DNA from: Candidatus Melainabacteria bacterium
GTDB taxonomy: Bacteria > Cyanobacteriota > Vampirovibrionia > LMEP-6097
DNA: 24,003 nucleotides
Direction: 5' to 3'
Assembly (NCBI GenBank): GCA_028817775.1
Contig: JAPPOW010000130.1
Span: 1-24,003 of the forward strand
This document shows, piece after piece, positions 6,248 through 13,800 of this stretch (positions are counted from its first letter, which is position 1; every line of letters starts with the position of its first letter). Under the pieces are notes generated by a model that saw nothing but the letters and a program-made list of their open reading frames with translations, searched no databases and was not told the origin of the DNA. The position numbers and the translations under genes were made by a program.

Positions 6248-7527
6248 TAGTAAAGATCTTCGAGTTCGTCTAACTCTTTAGGGTCTATGCCTAAATCCTC
6301 TAGGTCTTGATCAAGATTAGGAGCCGCTTGTTGCTGTGGCTCTTGCATCATTGGATCCATCTGCGGCATTGCTTGCGCTGGGGTCTGCTGACTAGGAACC
6401 TCACTACGCTCCCCACCAGCAATAGCTTTAGGGTCTAATTTTGCTTTGGGGAAATTACCCTTAAGTTTAGTTTTGTTGATTTTGATTCCAAACTGATTCC
6501 CAACGATAACCAAGTTGCCGGATGCAATGGCCTTCTCGCCAGGTGCAACTAAAGTAAGTTGCGAGTCCATCAATAAACCAAGCGGTAAGATACCACCTGA
6601 CTCTAATTCAATAATTTTTTGTAATGGCATTTGCACTGATTTGAATTGAGCCGTAAGCTCAACAGGCAAGTCAGTTAAAATGTCATCGTTGTTGTTTTCG
6701 TCGATCATACCCACCATCTCTAGACCATCATAATACATAGACGCAGAATCTGGATTATCTTTCCCGGGAACTGTGATATTTATCGATAATTTTTCTAAAT
6801 CATTTTTCTTCCAAATAATATTGTTTAAATTGCTATCTTCTAAGACTAGTAGATCACCAGGCTCAAGTTCACGAACTTCGCTGATCTTAAGTTTACTCTT
6901 GCCGATAGTTAGATCAAGTGGCACTTCGATGCTCAATTGAGACGCGAGTCCACGAAAATCATAGTCTGCAATTGGTTGAGAGACTGATTTTGGTACTATG
7001 CCAGGAGGTAGACCTATCGCAATCGAACCGATCTCCTGATTATCTAACTCAACTACCCATATAAGGTAAGTGAAATTGCCGTGCGCATTTGGCATACCGA
7101 CACGCCAGTAATCACGCCAGAAATTTTCTAGCTCAATAAAAAAGTTCTCAAACATTGACATTTCAAGCTGAGTGATATCTTTGAGTCGAAAATCTTTAGG
7201 CTGTCCATCTAGGTTTAGTTCTTCTTTGCGCTTACCCAGAGAAATCTCCAGTAAACCTTTGATGAGGTTTTTGTTGATCCTTATTTGTCCATTGGCACGA
7301 GTATCTGAGTCCCACTCAGCAACCAAGCCCTTCCAGGCTTTATCGTCGACATCACGGCTGACAGCAACTAGGCGGCTATTTGTTTCTAAACCCCAGAAAT
7401 CATTGATTAATTCGTAGATTTTATAGTCGTTTTCGAACCAAGGAATCAAGTCGTCAAGATGCAGGTACCTGGATTGGTTAAATTCCAGGCCAAGAGTTTC
7501 GTTAGTAGTACGCACTCCGGTTTGCAT
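6247..7527 (-). CDS. FliM/FliN/SctQ-like C-ring protein with two SpoA domains
   Basis: SpoA domains build the cytoplasmic C-ring of flagellar motors (FliM, FliN) and of type III secretion sorting platforms (SctQ). Two can be read here (numbered from the GTG at 7536): about 203-255 (VPLDLTIGKSKLKISEVREL, then EPGDLLVLE) and about 288-358 (TDLPVELTAQFKSVQMPLQK, then GILPLGLLMDS and GNLVIVGNQFGIKI). Two SpoA domains in one chain recall SctQ/SpaO more than FliM. The N-terminal 190 residues match nothing I recognise confidently. The tail is Gln/Met/Pro-rich and ends in acidic residues (DLEDLGIDPKELDELEDLY). The start at ATG 7527 is preferred because AGGTG lies 6 nt upstream; a GTG at 7536 is possible. 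No other flagellar or secretion gene is in the window. Confidence 0.75.
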   Translation of the reverse strand: MQTGVRTTNETLGLEFNQSRYLHLDDLIPWFENDYKIYELINDFWGLETNSRLVAVSRDVDDKAWKGLVAEWDSDTRANGQIRINKNLIKGLLEISLGKRKEELNLDGQPKDFRLKDITQLEMSMFENFFIELENFWRDYWRVGMPNAHGNFTYLIWVVELDNQEIGSIAIGLPPGIVPKSVSQPIADYDFRGLASQLSIEVPLDLTIGKSKLKISEVRELEPGDLLVLEDSNLNNIIWKKNDLEKLSINITVPGKDNPDSASMYYDGLEMVGMIDENNNDDILTDLPVELTAQFKSVQMPLQKIIELESGGILPLGLLMDSQLTLVAPGEKAIASGNLVIVGNQFGIKINKTKLKGNFPKAKLDPKAIAGGERSEVPSQQTPAQAMPQMDPMMQEPQQQAAPNLDQDLEDLGIDPKELDELEDLY

Positions 7528-7536
7528 ATTTTTCAC

Positions 7537-7734
7537 CTAAGTCAATACCTTTATTTTATAGACACTAGGTATGTACTTTATCCTTACCCGCCTCAGTTTT
7601 AACAAATAACTCAGGAACTAAGCCATTGGGTCTAGATATCTCCGCTGATTTTAGAGAAGACCATATCTCACTCAAGGGGTGGGGGCTTACAGATAGACCC
7701 CGCTGTTATCCTGAAAAGTGGTAAAGGTCAAGGC
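7537..7734. other. Divergent intergenic region with weak secondary structure
   Basis: This 198-bp gap separates the SpoA gene (minus) from the hydrolase (plus). TATAAAAT on the minus strand (7553-7560) could serve the SpoA gene, with AGGTG as its ribosome site. GGGTCTA (7628-7634) can pair with TAGACCC (7694-7700), with GATAT/ATATC inside that arm, and 7591-7615 forms an 8-bp hairpin with one mismatch. I see no open frame of note and no known riboswitch signature. Confidence 0.4.
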
Positions 7735-8577
7735 ATGGGTGGCATAAAGTACTTACCCATGATTCTGAACTACTACGAACGGGGTAATAAAAATGATCCA
7801 TTGGTGCTATTTATTCATGGTAGCGCCAGTGACGCTACTGTTTGGTTAAATGAGGTCAATATTCTTGCTGCCAAGGGCTACTACTGTATAGCTTTTGATT
7901 TGCGAGGCCATGGAGATACTCGATTGATGATCCAGCCCAAGGCTCATGTCAAAATCGATATCGATTCTCATATACAGGATGTCAAAGAGACACTTAAAGA
8001 ATTGGGAATTGCACATGATCGTAAAATCACTTTCGTTACTCATAGCTTTGGTGGACTAGTTGCAGTAAATTTTGCCGAACGCTACCCAGCGAGGGTTGAT
8101 CGCCTGGTACTAGTTTGTTTACCACCAAAATTAATTTTCCCTATCAGTACTTTTCTTAAAGTCTTACTCGGTAAACCACTGGAATTTATCCAAGCCAATC
8201 TAGATTTTTTCCAACAAACTAGATTACGCTCGCGTTACAAATCTTCTATACTAACCAATGCACATGTTCTGCAAGAAATTTACAAGCACGTCAAAACTTG
8301 GAATAGTTACAAGAAGGTACCACGGCTAGTAAATAAGATTTATTTTGCCGCTGGTCGCTTTGACTTGGTGGCACCAGCACCGCTAGTTTATCGCTTACAC
8401 CAAATGACCATTGGTTCAGATTTCGAACACTTTAAATGGTCAGGGCATGCACTGATGGAAGATGAACCTGAAAAATTTCAGGCTTGGTTATTGAAATGTG
8501 TTTCTGAACCACTCGAGCCCGCCGAAACTAAGCAGCCAAAAAAACAACATGAAGAGAACCAGGATATAGCAAGCTAG
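7735..8577 (+). CDS. Alpha/beta hydrolase
   Basis: A 280-residue alpha/beta-hydrolase-fold enzyme, substrate unknown. The oxyanion strand LVLFIHGSASDATVW (27-41) and FDLRGHGDTR (54-63) are typical. The nucleophile Ser is in VTHSFGGLVA, the acid is probably the Asp of AAGRFDLVAP, and the His is in WSGHALMEDEPEKF. There is no signal peptide. The tail after residue 258 is hydrophilic (KQPKKQHEEN) and overlaps the convergent methyltransferase gene by 90 bp. Two starts are possible: ATG 7735 with AAAGG 7 nt upstream, or ATG 7759, which sits 8 nt after a TAAAGT hexamer and matches where the fold begins (MILNYYERG). The listed start is the longer one. Confidence 0.85.
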   Translation: MGGIKYLPMILNYYERGNKNDPLVLFIHGSASDATVWLNEVNILAAKGYYCIAFDLRGHGDTRLMIQPKAHVKIDIDSHIQDVKETLKELGIAHDRKITFVTHSFGGLVAVNFAERYPARVDRLVLVCLPPKLIFPISTFLKVLLGKPLEFIQANLDFFQQTRLRSRYKSSILTNAHVLQEIYKHVKTWNSYKKVPRLVNKIYFAAGRFDLVAPAPLVYRLHQMTIGSDFEHFKWSGHALMEDEPEKFQAWLLKCVSEPLEPAETKQPKKQHEENQDIAS

Positions 8578-9693
8578 TTGTAATTCAGCCAAGAAACGAT
8601 AAAGAAATCTCAATAGCCAATTCTGGTGATAAACTTTCTTGTATATTTCCCCAAGCTCTAAGCTGTGCTCATAATCAGGGCGAGTCAAAATCAAAGTGTG
8701 CAAGGGTTTGATTGGATCTTCATAAATCAGTGCAACTTGATAGGAACCAGTCTCATCTTTAAAATGCTCGAGTTCAGCGAGTTCATCTTGAGCACTAAAA
8801 TATTTATAGAGGAATTCAAAATTGACGGCTTGGGCAACAGAGTTGCCGTAGTAACAAGGTTCACATTCATCAAAACCTGGTTTGGCGCTCATGTTAAAAT
8901 CTGAACATACAATCAAGCCATTGGGTTTAACTAATTGTAAGAAATTTTTCAAAGCTGCAAGCGAACCATAGGAATAAACTAAACTTGAATCTTTATTGCT
9001 ACGAAAACAAGTCTCCAAAATTTCCCGGTGATTAAGTGGCAAACTTTGCCAATCAAGTTCTCTGAACTCGTGTTGTTTGCGTAAACGCTTGATCCAGCGA
9101 TTGCGCCAGAGCCAAAATGACTTGGCTCGTTGTTTTTCTAAGTATCTTTGCGGGTCTTCAATACTTAAATACTTCTCGTAATATTTGCCCTTGTGCCGAG
9201 CAAAGACCCGAGCAGGAAACTGGTCTAGTAAGTAATTAGCCATGATTAGCTCATAACTTTCTTGATGAAGTCCGGAGTATTTGTCGAGAGCATCAAAAAC
9301 TTTGTATTCTAGTTTTTCTGCAAATTCATCCAAGCGTCCAGAAGCTTGAAGTTGGTCTAATGTGGTCTGAGAGAAATCACTAAGATGATATTCAAGTTTG
9401 GACCAAATGTCTAAAGCTTCAACTTTGCAAATCTCTTTTAGCGCAGCAAGAAAGTTACGGGCAAACTCACCATAACCAGCCCCAATTTCTAATACCTTGA
9501 TTGGACCAGAATGATTTTGTAATTTGAGATTATCGACGAATAATCGAGCCTTCTTGTAGGCTTCAGTGAAATTAGAAACTCCAGAGTAAGGGATTTGGCC
9601 TCTTTGCCAAGCTTTGATACCTATATTCTGAAAATAAAAAGAGTGTATCTGCCAAATTTCGGATTCATCAAATCGTCGGTAGGGCAAGTACAC
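8488..9693 (-). CDS. SAM-dependent methyltransferase-like protein with C-terminal membrane helix
   Basis: This 401-residue protein has a class I methyltransferase core. Motif I is VLEIGAGYGEFARNFL (about 67-82), followed by an acidic loop at KVEALDIWS and a motif-IV-like YELIMANYLLDQFPARVF. A basic stretch near residues 188-206 (QRAKSFWLWRNRWIKRLRK) is unusual. The last 40 residues hold a strongly hydrophobic helix (ACYILVLFMLFFWLLSF), so the protein is probably anchored to the inner membrane. The substrate cannot be told. The GTG start (9691-9693) has TAAAAA 9 nt upstream and no Shine-Dalgarno. The gene follows the small secreted-protein gene by 25 bp on the same strand. Its final 90 bp, encoding the membrane helix end, are shared with the hydrolase gene. 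Confidence 0.75.
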   Translation of the reverse strand: MYLPYRRFDESEIWQIHSFYFQNIGIKAWQRGQIPYSGVSNFTEAYKKARLFVDNLKLQNHSGPIKVLEIGAGYGEFARNFLAALKEICKVEALDIWSKLEYHLSDFSQTTLDQLQASGRLDEFAEKLEYKVFDALDKYSGLHQESYELIMANYLLDQFPARVFARHKGKYYEKYLSIEDPQRYLEKQRAKSFWLWRNRWIKRLRKQHEFRELDWQSLPLNHREILETCFRSNKDSSLVYSYGSLAALKNFLQLVKPNGLIVCSDFNMSAKPGFDECEPCYYGNSVAQAVNFEFLYKYFSAQDELAELEHFKDETGSYQVALIYEDPIKPLHTLILTRPDYEHSLELGEIYKKVYHQNWLLRFLYRFLAELQLACYILVLFMLFFWLLSFGGLEWFRNTFQ

Positions 9694-9718
9694 TCTAATT
9701 ACTTTTTATTTTGTGATC

Positions 9719-9976
9719 TTAGATAGACTCGTAGCCTTCTTCAAAGCCATCAAGTTCTTGGTGAGCAACCATGTCATATAGACCATAGCCAGTTGCAGCA
9801 ATCAATCTAAAAGGAAGTTTGATAACCCAACCAATACCCTTCATAACTTTGCAGCCATCTTTGCCACAAGAATCACAGGTATCACCGTCTGGAGATGTTC
9901 TGAAGAAACCACCTGCAAGCACTGGGCTTGAAGCAGTGGCGAGAACGAGTAAAGCGATCATTAGTATTCTTTTCAT
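9719..9976 (-). CDS. Small secreted protein with a CxxCxxxxC cluster
   Basis: An 85-residue protein starting at the ATG at 9974-9976. An in-frame TTG at 9997 is rejected because TATACT (9985-9990) lies between the two. Residues 1-21 form a clean signal peptide (MKRILMIALLVLATASSPVLA, cleavage before GGFF). The mature part carries DTCDSCGKDGCK (Cys34, Cys37, Cys42) and an amphipathic stretch IGWVIKLPFRLIAATGYGLY, and ends acidic (DGFEEGYESI). The cysteines may bind metal or form a disulfide; no family is recognised. It could be co-transcribed with the methyltransferase downstream. Confidence 0.7.
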   Translation of the reverse strand: MKRILMIALLVLATASSPVLAGGFFRTSPDGDTCDSCGKDGCKVMKGIGWVIKLPFRLIAATGYGLYDMVAHQELDGFEEGYESI

Positions 9977-9984
9977 AGTGATTG

Positions 9985-9990
9985 AGTATA
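9985..9990 (-). promoter_or_regulatory. -10 element of the small secreted-protein gene, predicted leaderless
   Basis: Minus-strand TATACT, then CAATCACT (8 nt), then ATG. No Shine-Dalgarno is present. This promoter decides the start codon at 9976. Confidence 0.55.
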
Positions 9991-10017
9991 GGGCCAATTG
10001 TGATTATTGTAAAGAGC

Positions 10018-10103
10018 CGTCATTGCGAGGAGTTTGCGACGAAGCAATCCAGTGGACTAGTAAAATCTTTAGACTGGATTGCTTCGCTATGCTCGCAATG
10101 ACG
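10018..10103. repeat. Palindromic repeat, GTCATTGCGAG family, copy 1
   Basis: An 86-bp inverted repeat lies in the divergent gap between the small secreted-protein gene and the phosphate transporter. Arms begin CGTCATTGCGAG, continue through a variable stretch and end GAAGCAATCCAGT; the mirror arm is ACTGGATTGCTTCG...CTCGCAATGACG. The two variable stretches differ in length (11 versus 6 nt), and the loop is about 18 nt. Repeats with this GTCATTGCGAG...GAAGCAATCC pattern are known to me from several unrelated bacterial genomes; further copies here are at 13801 and 20691. Confidence 0.85.
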
Positions 10104-10114
10104 TCACGACATGG

Positions 10115-10120
10115 TAAAAT
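10115..10120 (+). promoter_or_regulatory. Phosphate transporter extended -10 element, predicted near-leaderless
   Basis: TGG followed by TAAAAT (extended -10), then 9 nt to the ATG at 10130. There is no Shine-Dalgarno. It starts 12 bp after the palindromic repeat ends. Confidence 0.55.
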
Positions 10121-10129
10121 CATCCGTGA

Positions 10130-11743
10130 ATGGCGGGTCATTTGGGTCAATTTTCACTAGTTAATGTCTTCGCAGTCCTTGGAGGATTATCTGTATTTCT
10201 GCTGGGGCTGGAGATGATGAGCGCCAACCTACGTAAGGTTGCCGGCAACACACTTAAGCTGATTTTGGAGAAGGCCACAGATAGTCCGTTTATTGGGGTT
10301 GCAGTGGGTACTTTTGTTACGGCCTTGATTCAATCAAGCAGCGCTACAACTTCCATCCTTATATCTTTTGTGCAATCACAATTGATGAGTTTTGAAAGAT
10401 CGATTGCTGTGATCTTGGGTGCCAATATTGGTACTACCATTACTGCCCAAATTGTAGCCTTCAAAGTTACCAAATGGTCACTAGCGATTATTGCAATTGG
10501 TTTTCTGTGGAAGTTGATTGCCAAGCGCACTAAGACCAAAAATATTTGTTACGTGATACTTGGGCTTGGTTTGATTTTTTACGGGCTTGAGATTATGAGT
10601 TCGGCGATGAAAGTTTTACGTGACTCGCAGTACTTCCTTGATTTGATGCAGAGTCTTGAGCATGTAGGTTTTGGGATTTTGATTGGTGCAATCTTCACTG
10701 GTTTGATTCAATCTAGCAGCGCTAGTATCGGTATTGTCATTGGACTAGCGATGCAGAACCTGATTAGTATTGAGGCTGCAGTGCCGCTAATACTCGGAGC
10801 GAACATTGGTACTTGTGTCACCGCAGTACTAGCGTCCATTGGTACTAATTCAGCAGCTCGCCGGGTAGCTACTGCTCATGTCTTGTTTAATATTGGTGGA
10901 GTATTACTCTTTGCCTTTTGGGTGCCTCAGTTTATTGATTTCATTAAGTATTTTACTCCAGCCGGTGATACGCCACGCCTGGTAGCTAATGCCCAGACTA
11001 GTTTTAATATCATTGCTACTTTAATTTGGTTTCCCTTCATTAAGCAGCTTGAGTTTATGGCTCGTAAACTTGTGCCTGATGACAAGACTCCACAACGAAG
11101 CAAGTATGTCTTCCCGCGGGTAAGCGCTCTGTCTAAATCTGCAGACTTGTTGATGATTCATTCAACTACTGCAATTAAGGAGTACAAAAATACAGTTAAA
11201 GAAATGCTCTGGCTTTCGCGTGACTATTTTATTAGACAAGAAGATGGCAAGATTGAAGCCATTACTAAGTTGCGTGAACATCAACAAGAGCAGCGTGCTG
11301 ATTTGCTTGAGTTTCTTAGTCGTATCGGTAAATTGAAGCTATCACTTAAAGACGTTAATAAAGTTTTGCATCAAATTAGTTTGGTTAATGAAATTGAGCA
11401 CGTAGCTTTCAAGCTAGAGAGTGCGCTTGAGACTCTTGACGAAAAATTACCAGAGTTTGATGAGAGCTATCTAAACTTGCAAGATTATTTTAAGCAAAGT
11501 GTTAAATGCTTCTCTAAGTCTTGCAATGCGGTCCTGAGAAATTCAGCGACTGAATCCAAGCGTATTGGTGAGCATCTCAACTCACTTAAACTCATTGAAG
11601 AAGAGCTACGCAACCGCTCAATTGCAGCAGTGGCAGAGGATGCTGATGATTACGAAACTGACAAGTTAAACCTTTGGGTGCTTGAATTTTTGCGAAGTGT
11701 GAATTCAACTTCAAGAAGAATTAGCCAGATTCTTGCTGATTAA
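10130..11743 (+). CDS. Na+/phosphate cotransporter (NptA type) with PhoU-like tail
   Basis: A 537-residue inner-membrane protein of the Na/Pi cotransporter (SLC34-like) family. The two inverted repeats each carry the signature QSSSA motif (TALIQSSSATTSILISF near 64-80 and TGLIQSSSASIGIVIGL near 190-206), and each is followed by a GANIGT turn (97-102 and later ILGANIGTCVTAV). About eight hydrophobic segments lie before residue 310. From about 340 the chain is helical and soluble, resembling the PhoU-like domain often fused to this family (LLMIHSTTAIKEYKNTVKEM, HQQEQRADLLEFLSRIGKL). Likely role: sodium-driven phosphate uptake or export regulation. The start ATG is supported by an extended -10 9 nt upstream. 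Two small hypotheticals follow in the same direction. Confidence 0.93.
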   Translation: MAGHLGQFSLVNVFAVLGGLSVFLLGLEMMSANLRKVAGNTLKLILEKATDSPFIGVAVGTFVTALIQSSSATTSILISFVQSQLMSFERSIAVILGANIGTTITAQIVAFKVTKWSLAIIAIGFLWKLIAKRTKTKNICYVILGLGLIFYGLEIMSSAMKVLRDSQYFLDLMQSLEHVGFGILIGAIFTGLIQSSSASIGIVIGLAMQNLISIEAAVPLILGANIGTCVTAVLASIGTNSAARRVATAHVLFNIGGVLLFAFWVPQFIDFIKYFTPAGDTPRLVANAQTSFNIIATLIWFPFIKQLEFMARKLVPDDKTPQRSKYVFPRVSALSKSADLLMIHSTTAIKEYKNTVKEMLWLSRDYFIRQEDGKIEAITKLREHQQEQRADLLEFLSRIGKLKLSLKDVNKVLHQISLVNEIEHVAFKLESALETLDEKLPEFDESYLNLQDYFKQSVKCFSKSCNAVLRNSATESKRIGEHLNSLKLIEEELRNRSIAAVAEDADDYETDKLNLWVLEFLRSVNSTSRRISQILAD

Positions 11744-11777
11744 CTAGTTCTTAACCTAGCTTATTTAGCCTGGTAAT

Positions 11778-12398
11778 ATGGAACTGAATTCCACTAGATT
11801 TAATGAACGAGCAGCCAAAAAAGACCTTAAAAAACTTTTCAAAGAGTTTGGCAAGGCTGACTTGTTAGGACTTGAGGATGTAGAAACAATCTATACTAGA
11901 GCGCTTATTGATGATCTGGTTGAAGTCAAACACGCTAATAAAGATGTAGATGACAGACAAGCATTGACAGAGTTATATCGACATATCCTAATTAATGATG
12001 AGGATAGGGAAAGTTCATTTTTTGATTTCGGCTTTGAAGCTTTGTCAGAAATTGTCACTAATAAAGAGGATTTCGATCTTCATATGATGCGCCTTGATGC
12101 TGAAAAACAAAGGCAAGCTGAAAAGGAAGCTTGGCAGCATAGTTTGTATTCTGATTTTGGCTATATCTTCTCTGAAATGGGTGAGTTTACGGTGAGTTTG
12201 GCACAGCTTGAAAAGTTATCAGAAGAAGATAAAGAGAAGTTACGTGAAATGATTGCAATCAATAAACAACGTGCCAAATTTGTGAAATATATTGCTGATT
12301 TTAAACAAATGCTCAAACTCTTTACACCAAAGACTGCAATGGCTCAAGCAACAGAAAGCTTGATTGCATCTTATGAATTTAAATTGGGGCAGATCTAG
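11778..12398 (+). CDS. Hypothetical helical protein (206 aa)
   Basis: I do not recognise this protein. It is highly charged and predicted almost wholly helical, without a signal peptide or clear membrane segment. Features include a Lys/Glu-rich start (ERAAKKDLKKLFKEFGKADL), a middle with many Asp/Glu, and FGYIFSEMGEFTVSLAQLEK near 130-149. It starts 34 bp after the transporter stop. A TTATTT hexamer 11 nt before the ATG could promote it, or it may be read through from the transporter gene. The next gene starts 1 nt after its stop, so the two are probably one operon and may act together. Confidence 0.65.
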   Translation: MELNSTRFNERAAKKDLKKLFKEFGKADLLGLEDVETIYTRALIDDLVEVKHANKDVDDRQALTELYRHILINDEDRESSFFDFGFEALSEIVTNKEDFDLHMMRLDAEKQRQAEKEAWQHSLYSDFGYIFSEMGEFTVSLAQLEKLSEEDKEKLREMIAINKQRAKFVKYIADFKQMLKLFTPKTAMAQATESLIASYEFKLGQI

Positions 12399-12399
12399 A

Positions 12400-12798
12400 A
12401 TGAACAACTATAAACTAGTATCTGATATCCTCCAAAAGCCAAGCCCAGAGCAAGAGCAGGCTTTGCAGGCTATGGATTTAACTCAACTAATAAGCGGGCA
12501 CAGAGCGGGATTGGTTGCTAGCTTTAATAAATTAGACTCTGATGAAGCTTTAGATTTTGCAGATAAAGATCTTTCTATAGAAGAGCATCGTAAGAAAAAA
12601 TTGGAAGAGTCATACAAAATGCTGATGGAGTCTATAGAGTACCGCAAAAAACTTGTCGAAAATATAGATCGTACTAGTGCCTTGAGTACTAAGGGTAGTC
12701 TACAGTTTTTGTTATCGGTATTGCCTGAAGATAGTGCTATGTACACTACCGCTAAAGTTCTTTATGACTCACTTGTGGCTGAGTTTCCCGAGCTCTAA
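12400..12798 (+). CDS. Hypothetical helical protein (132 aa)
   Basis: A small, helical, charged protein of unknown family: MNNYKLVSDILQKPSPEQEQ at the start, a basic/acidic centre (SIEEHRKKKLEESYKMLMES) and LQFLLSVLPEDSAMYTTAKV near the end. The start at ATG 12400 is preferred over an upstream in-frame ATG at 12364, because 12400 lies 1 nt after the stop of the preceding gene (translational coupling). Its 3' end overlaps xth by 30 bp tail-to-tail. Its size and charge resemble the upstream partner. Confidence 0.65.
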   Translation: MNNYKLVSDILQKPSPEQEQALQAMDLTQLISGHRAGLVASFNKLDSDEALDFADKDLSIEEHRKKKLEESYKMLMESIEYRKKLVENIDRTSALSTKGSLQFLLSVLPEDSAMYTTAKVLYDSLVAEFPEL

Positions 12799-13779
12799 CT
12801 CAATAGAAATAGGACAGTGGTCTGAACCTAGAGTATCAGTATGAATCTGAGCTGATTTAAGCTTAGGCAGTAGTGCTTCACTGACATAGAAATAATCAAT
12901 CCTCCAGCCAATATTACGCTGACGCGCTGCCGTCCTGAAGCTCCACCAAGTATAGTGTTCGCCAAGCTCTGGATTGAAGTGTCTGAAGCTATCCTTGAAA
13001 CCAAGTGCTTCTAGTCTATCTAAGTAAATTCTTTCTACTGGCATAAAACCAGAAGTGTTGGTATTCTGCTTCGGGCGCGCCAGGTCTATCGCCTCATGGG
13101 CTGTGTTGTAGTCACCAGTGATAACAATATTAGGCTGAGTCTTCTGCAGTTCTTGGATATAGAGCAAGAAAGCTTCATAGAAATCCAGCTTGAATTTTAA
13201 TCTCTCAGTACTAGCGCCGCCATTAGGAAAGTAGATATTAAAGAGTACAAAGCTATCCTTACCTAATTTATGGTGAGTTTCAATTACTCTACCTTCATCA
13301 TTGAAAGCTTGGATATGTTCTTTGAGTTTGGATTTGCTTATTTTTTTAGCAGCATCGAGACGTTCAAGCAAAGCAGTCGTATCCAGTTCAGTATAGAGGT
13401 TCTGCGGTCCTAGTGCTTCTTTAATACCCTTGAATTCAAGCAAGGTTTCTTTTTTGCCTTGATCAACGTTAGTAATCTCAATCGGGGTATCAGAGAATCT
13501 TTCTAGTTCAAAACCAAAATTATAACGTTCAGGGACTAAAGAATCTCTGATTAAATTTGCCACGCCGCTGTAGCCCTTGCGCTCAGCACTATTGAATTCA
13601 ACAAAGGGATAGCCTGGAATCTCAGTAAGCTCTGAGCCTAATTGATCGCGTTGAGCCTTGATTTCTTGCAGGCAGACAATATCACAATTGCTATCAGCAA
13701 GCCAGTCAAGAAAGCCCTTCTTGGCAACAGCACGGATACCATTGATATTCCAAGAACATAATTTAATTGTTTTAGACAT
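12769..13779 (-). CDS. xth: Exodeoxyribonuclease III family AP endonuclease, with an insertion
   Basis: A DNA-repair nuclease of the ExoIII/APE1 fold that cuts at abasic sites and trims 3' ends. Key motifs are present: SWNINGIRA (9-17, Asn11 and Asn13), CLQEIKAQ (36-43, metal-binding Glu39), FNIYFPNGG (180-188, Tyr183), TGDYNTAHEAIDLARPKQN (221-239, Asp223 and Asn225), YTWWSFRTAARQRNIGWRID (276-295), and GSDHCP (318-323, Asp320 and His321). The protein is 336 residues against about 255-270 usual. The excess is an insertion at about 93-160, between the GYSGVANLIR strand and EGRVIE, rich in Leu, Lys and Glu and probably helical. ATG 13777-13779 follows TATAAT by 7 nt, without a Shine-Dalgarno. 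Confidence 0.95.
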   Translation of the reverse strand: MSKTIKLCSWNINGIRAVAKKGFLDWLADSNCDIVCLQEIKAQRDQLGSELTEIPGYPFVEFNSAERKGYSGVANLIRDSLVPERYNFGFELERFSDTPIEITNVDQGKKETLLEFKGIKEALGPQNLYTELDTTALLERLDAAKKISKSKLKEHIQAFNDEGRVIETHHKLGKDSFVLFNIYFPNGGASTERLKFKLDFYEAFLLYIQELQKTQPNIVITGDYNTAHEAIDLARPKQNTNTSGFMPVERIYLDRLEALGFKDSFRHFNPELGEHYTWWSFRTAARQRNIGWRIDYFYVSEALLPKLKSAQIHTDTLGSDHCPISIELELGKLSHK

Positions 13780-13786
13780 CTAAAAC

Positions 13787-13792
13787 ATTATA
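13787..13792 (-). promoter_or_regulatory. xth -10 element, predicted leaderless
   Basis: Minus-strand TATAAT, then GTTTTAG (7 nt), then ATG. The palindromic repeat at 13801-13842 begins 8 bp upstream, so any -35 contact would fall inside the repeat. Confidence 0.6.
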
Positions 13793-13800
13793 TAGCAAAG

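Noticed and set aside
9819..10160. 113-codon plus-strand frame running through the palindromic repeat
   Set aside because: It covers the antisense of the small secreted-protein gene and then the repeat; it overlaps the start of the phosphate transporter.
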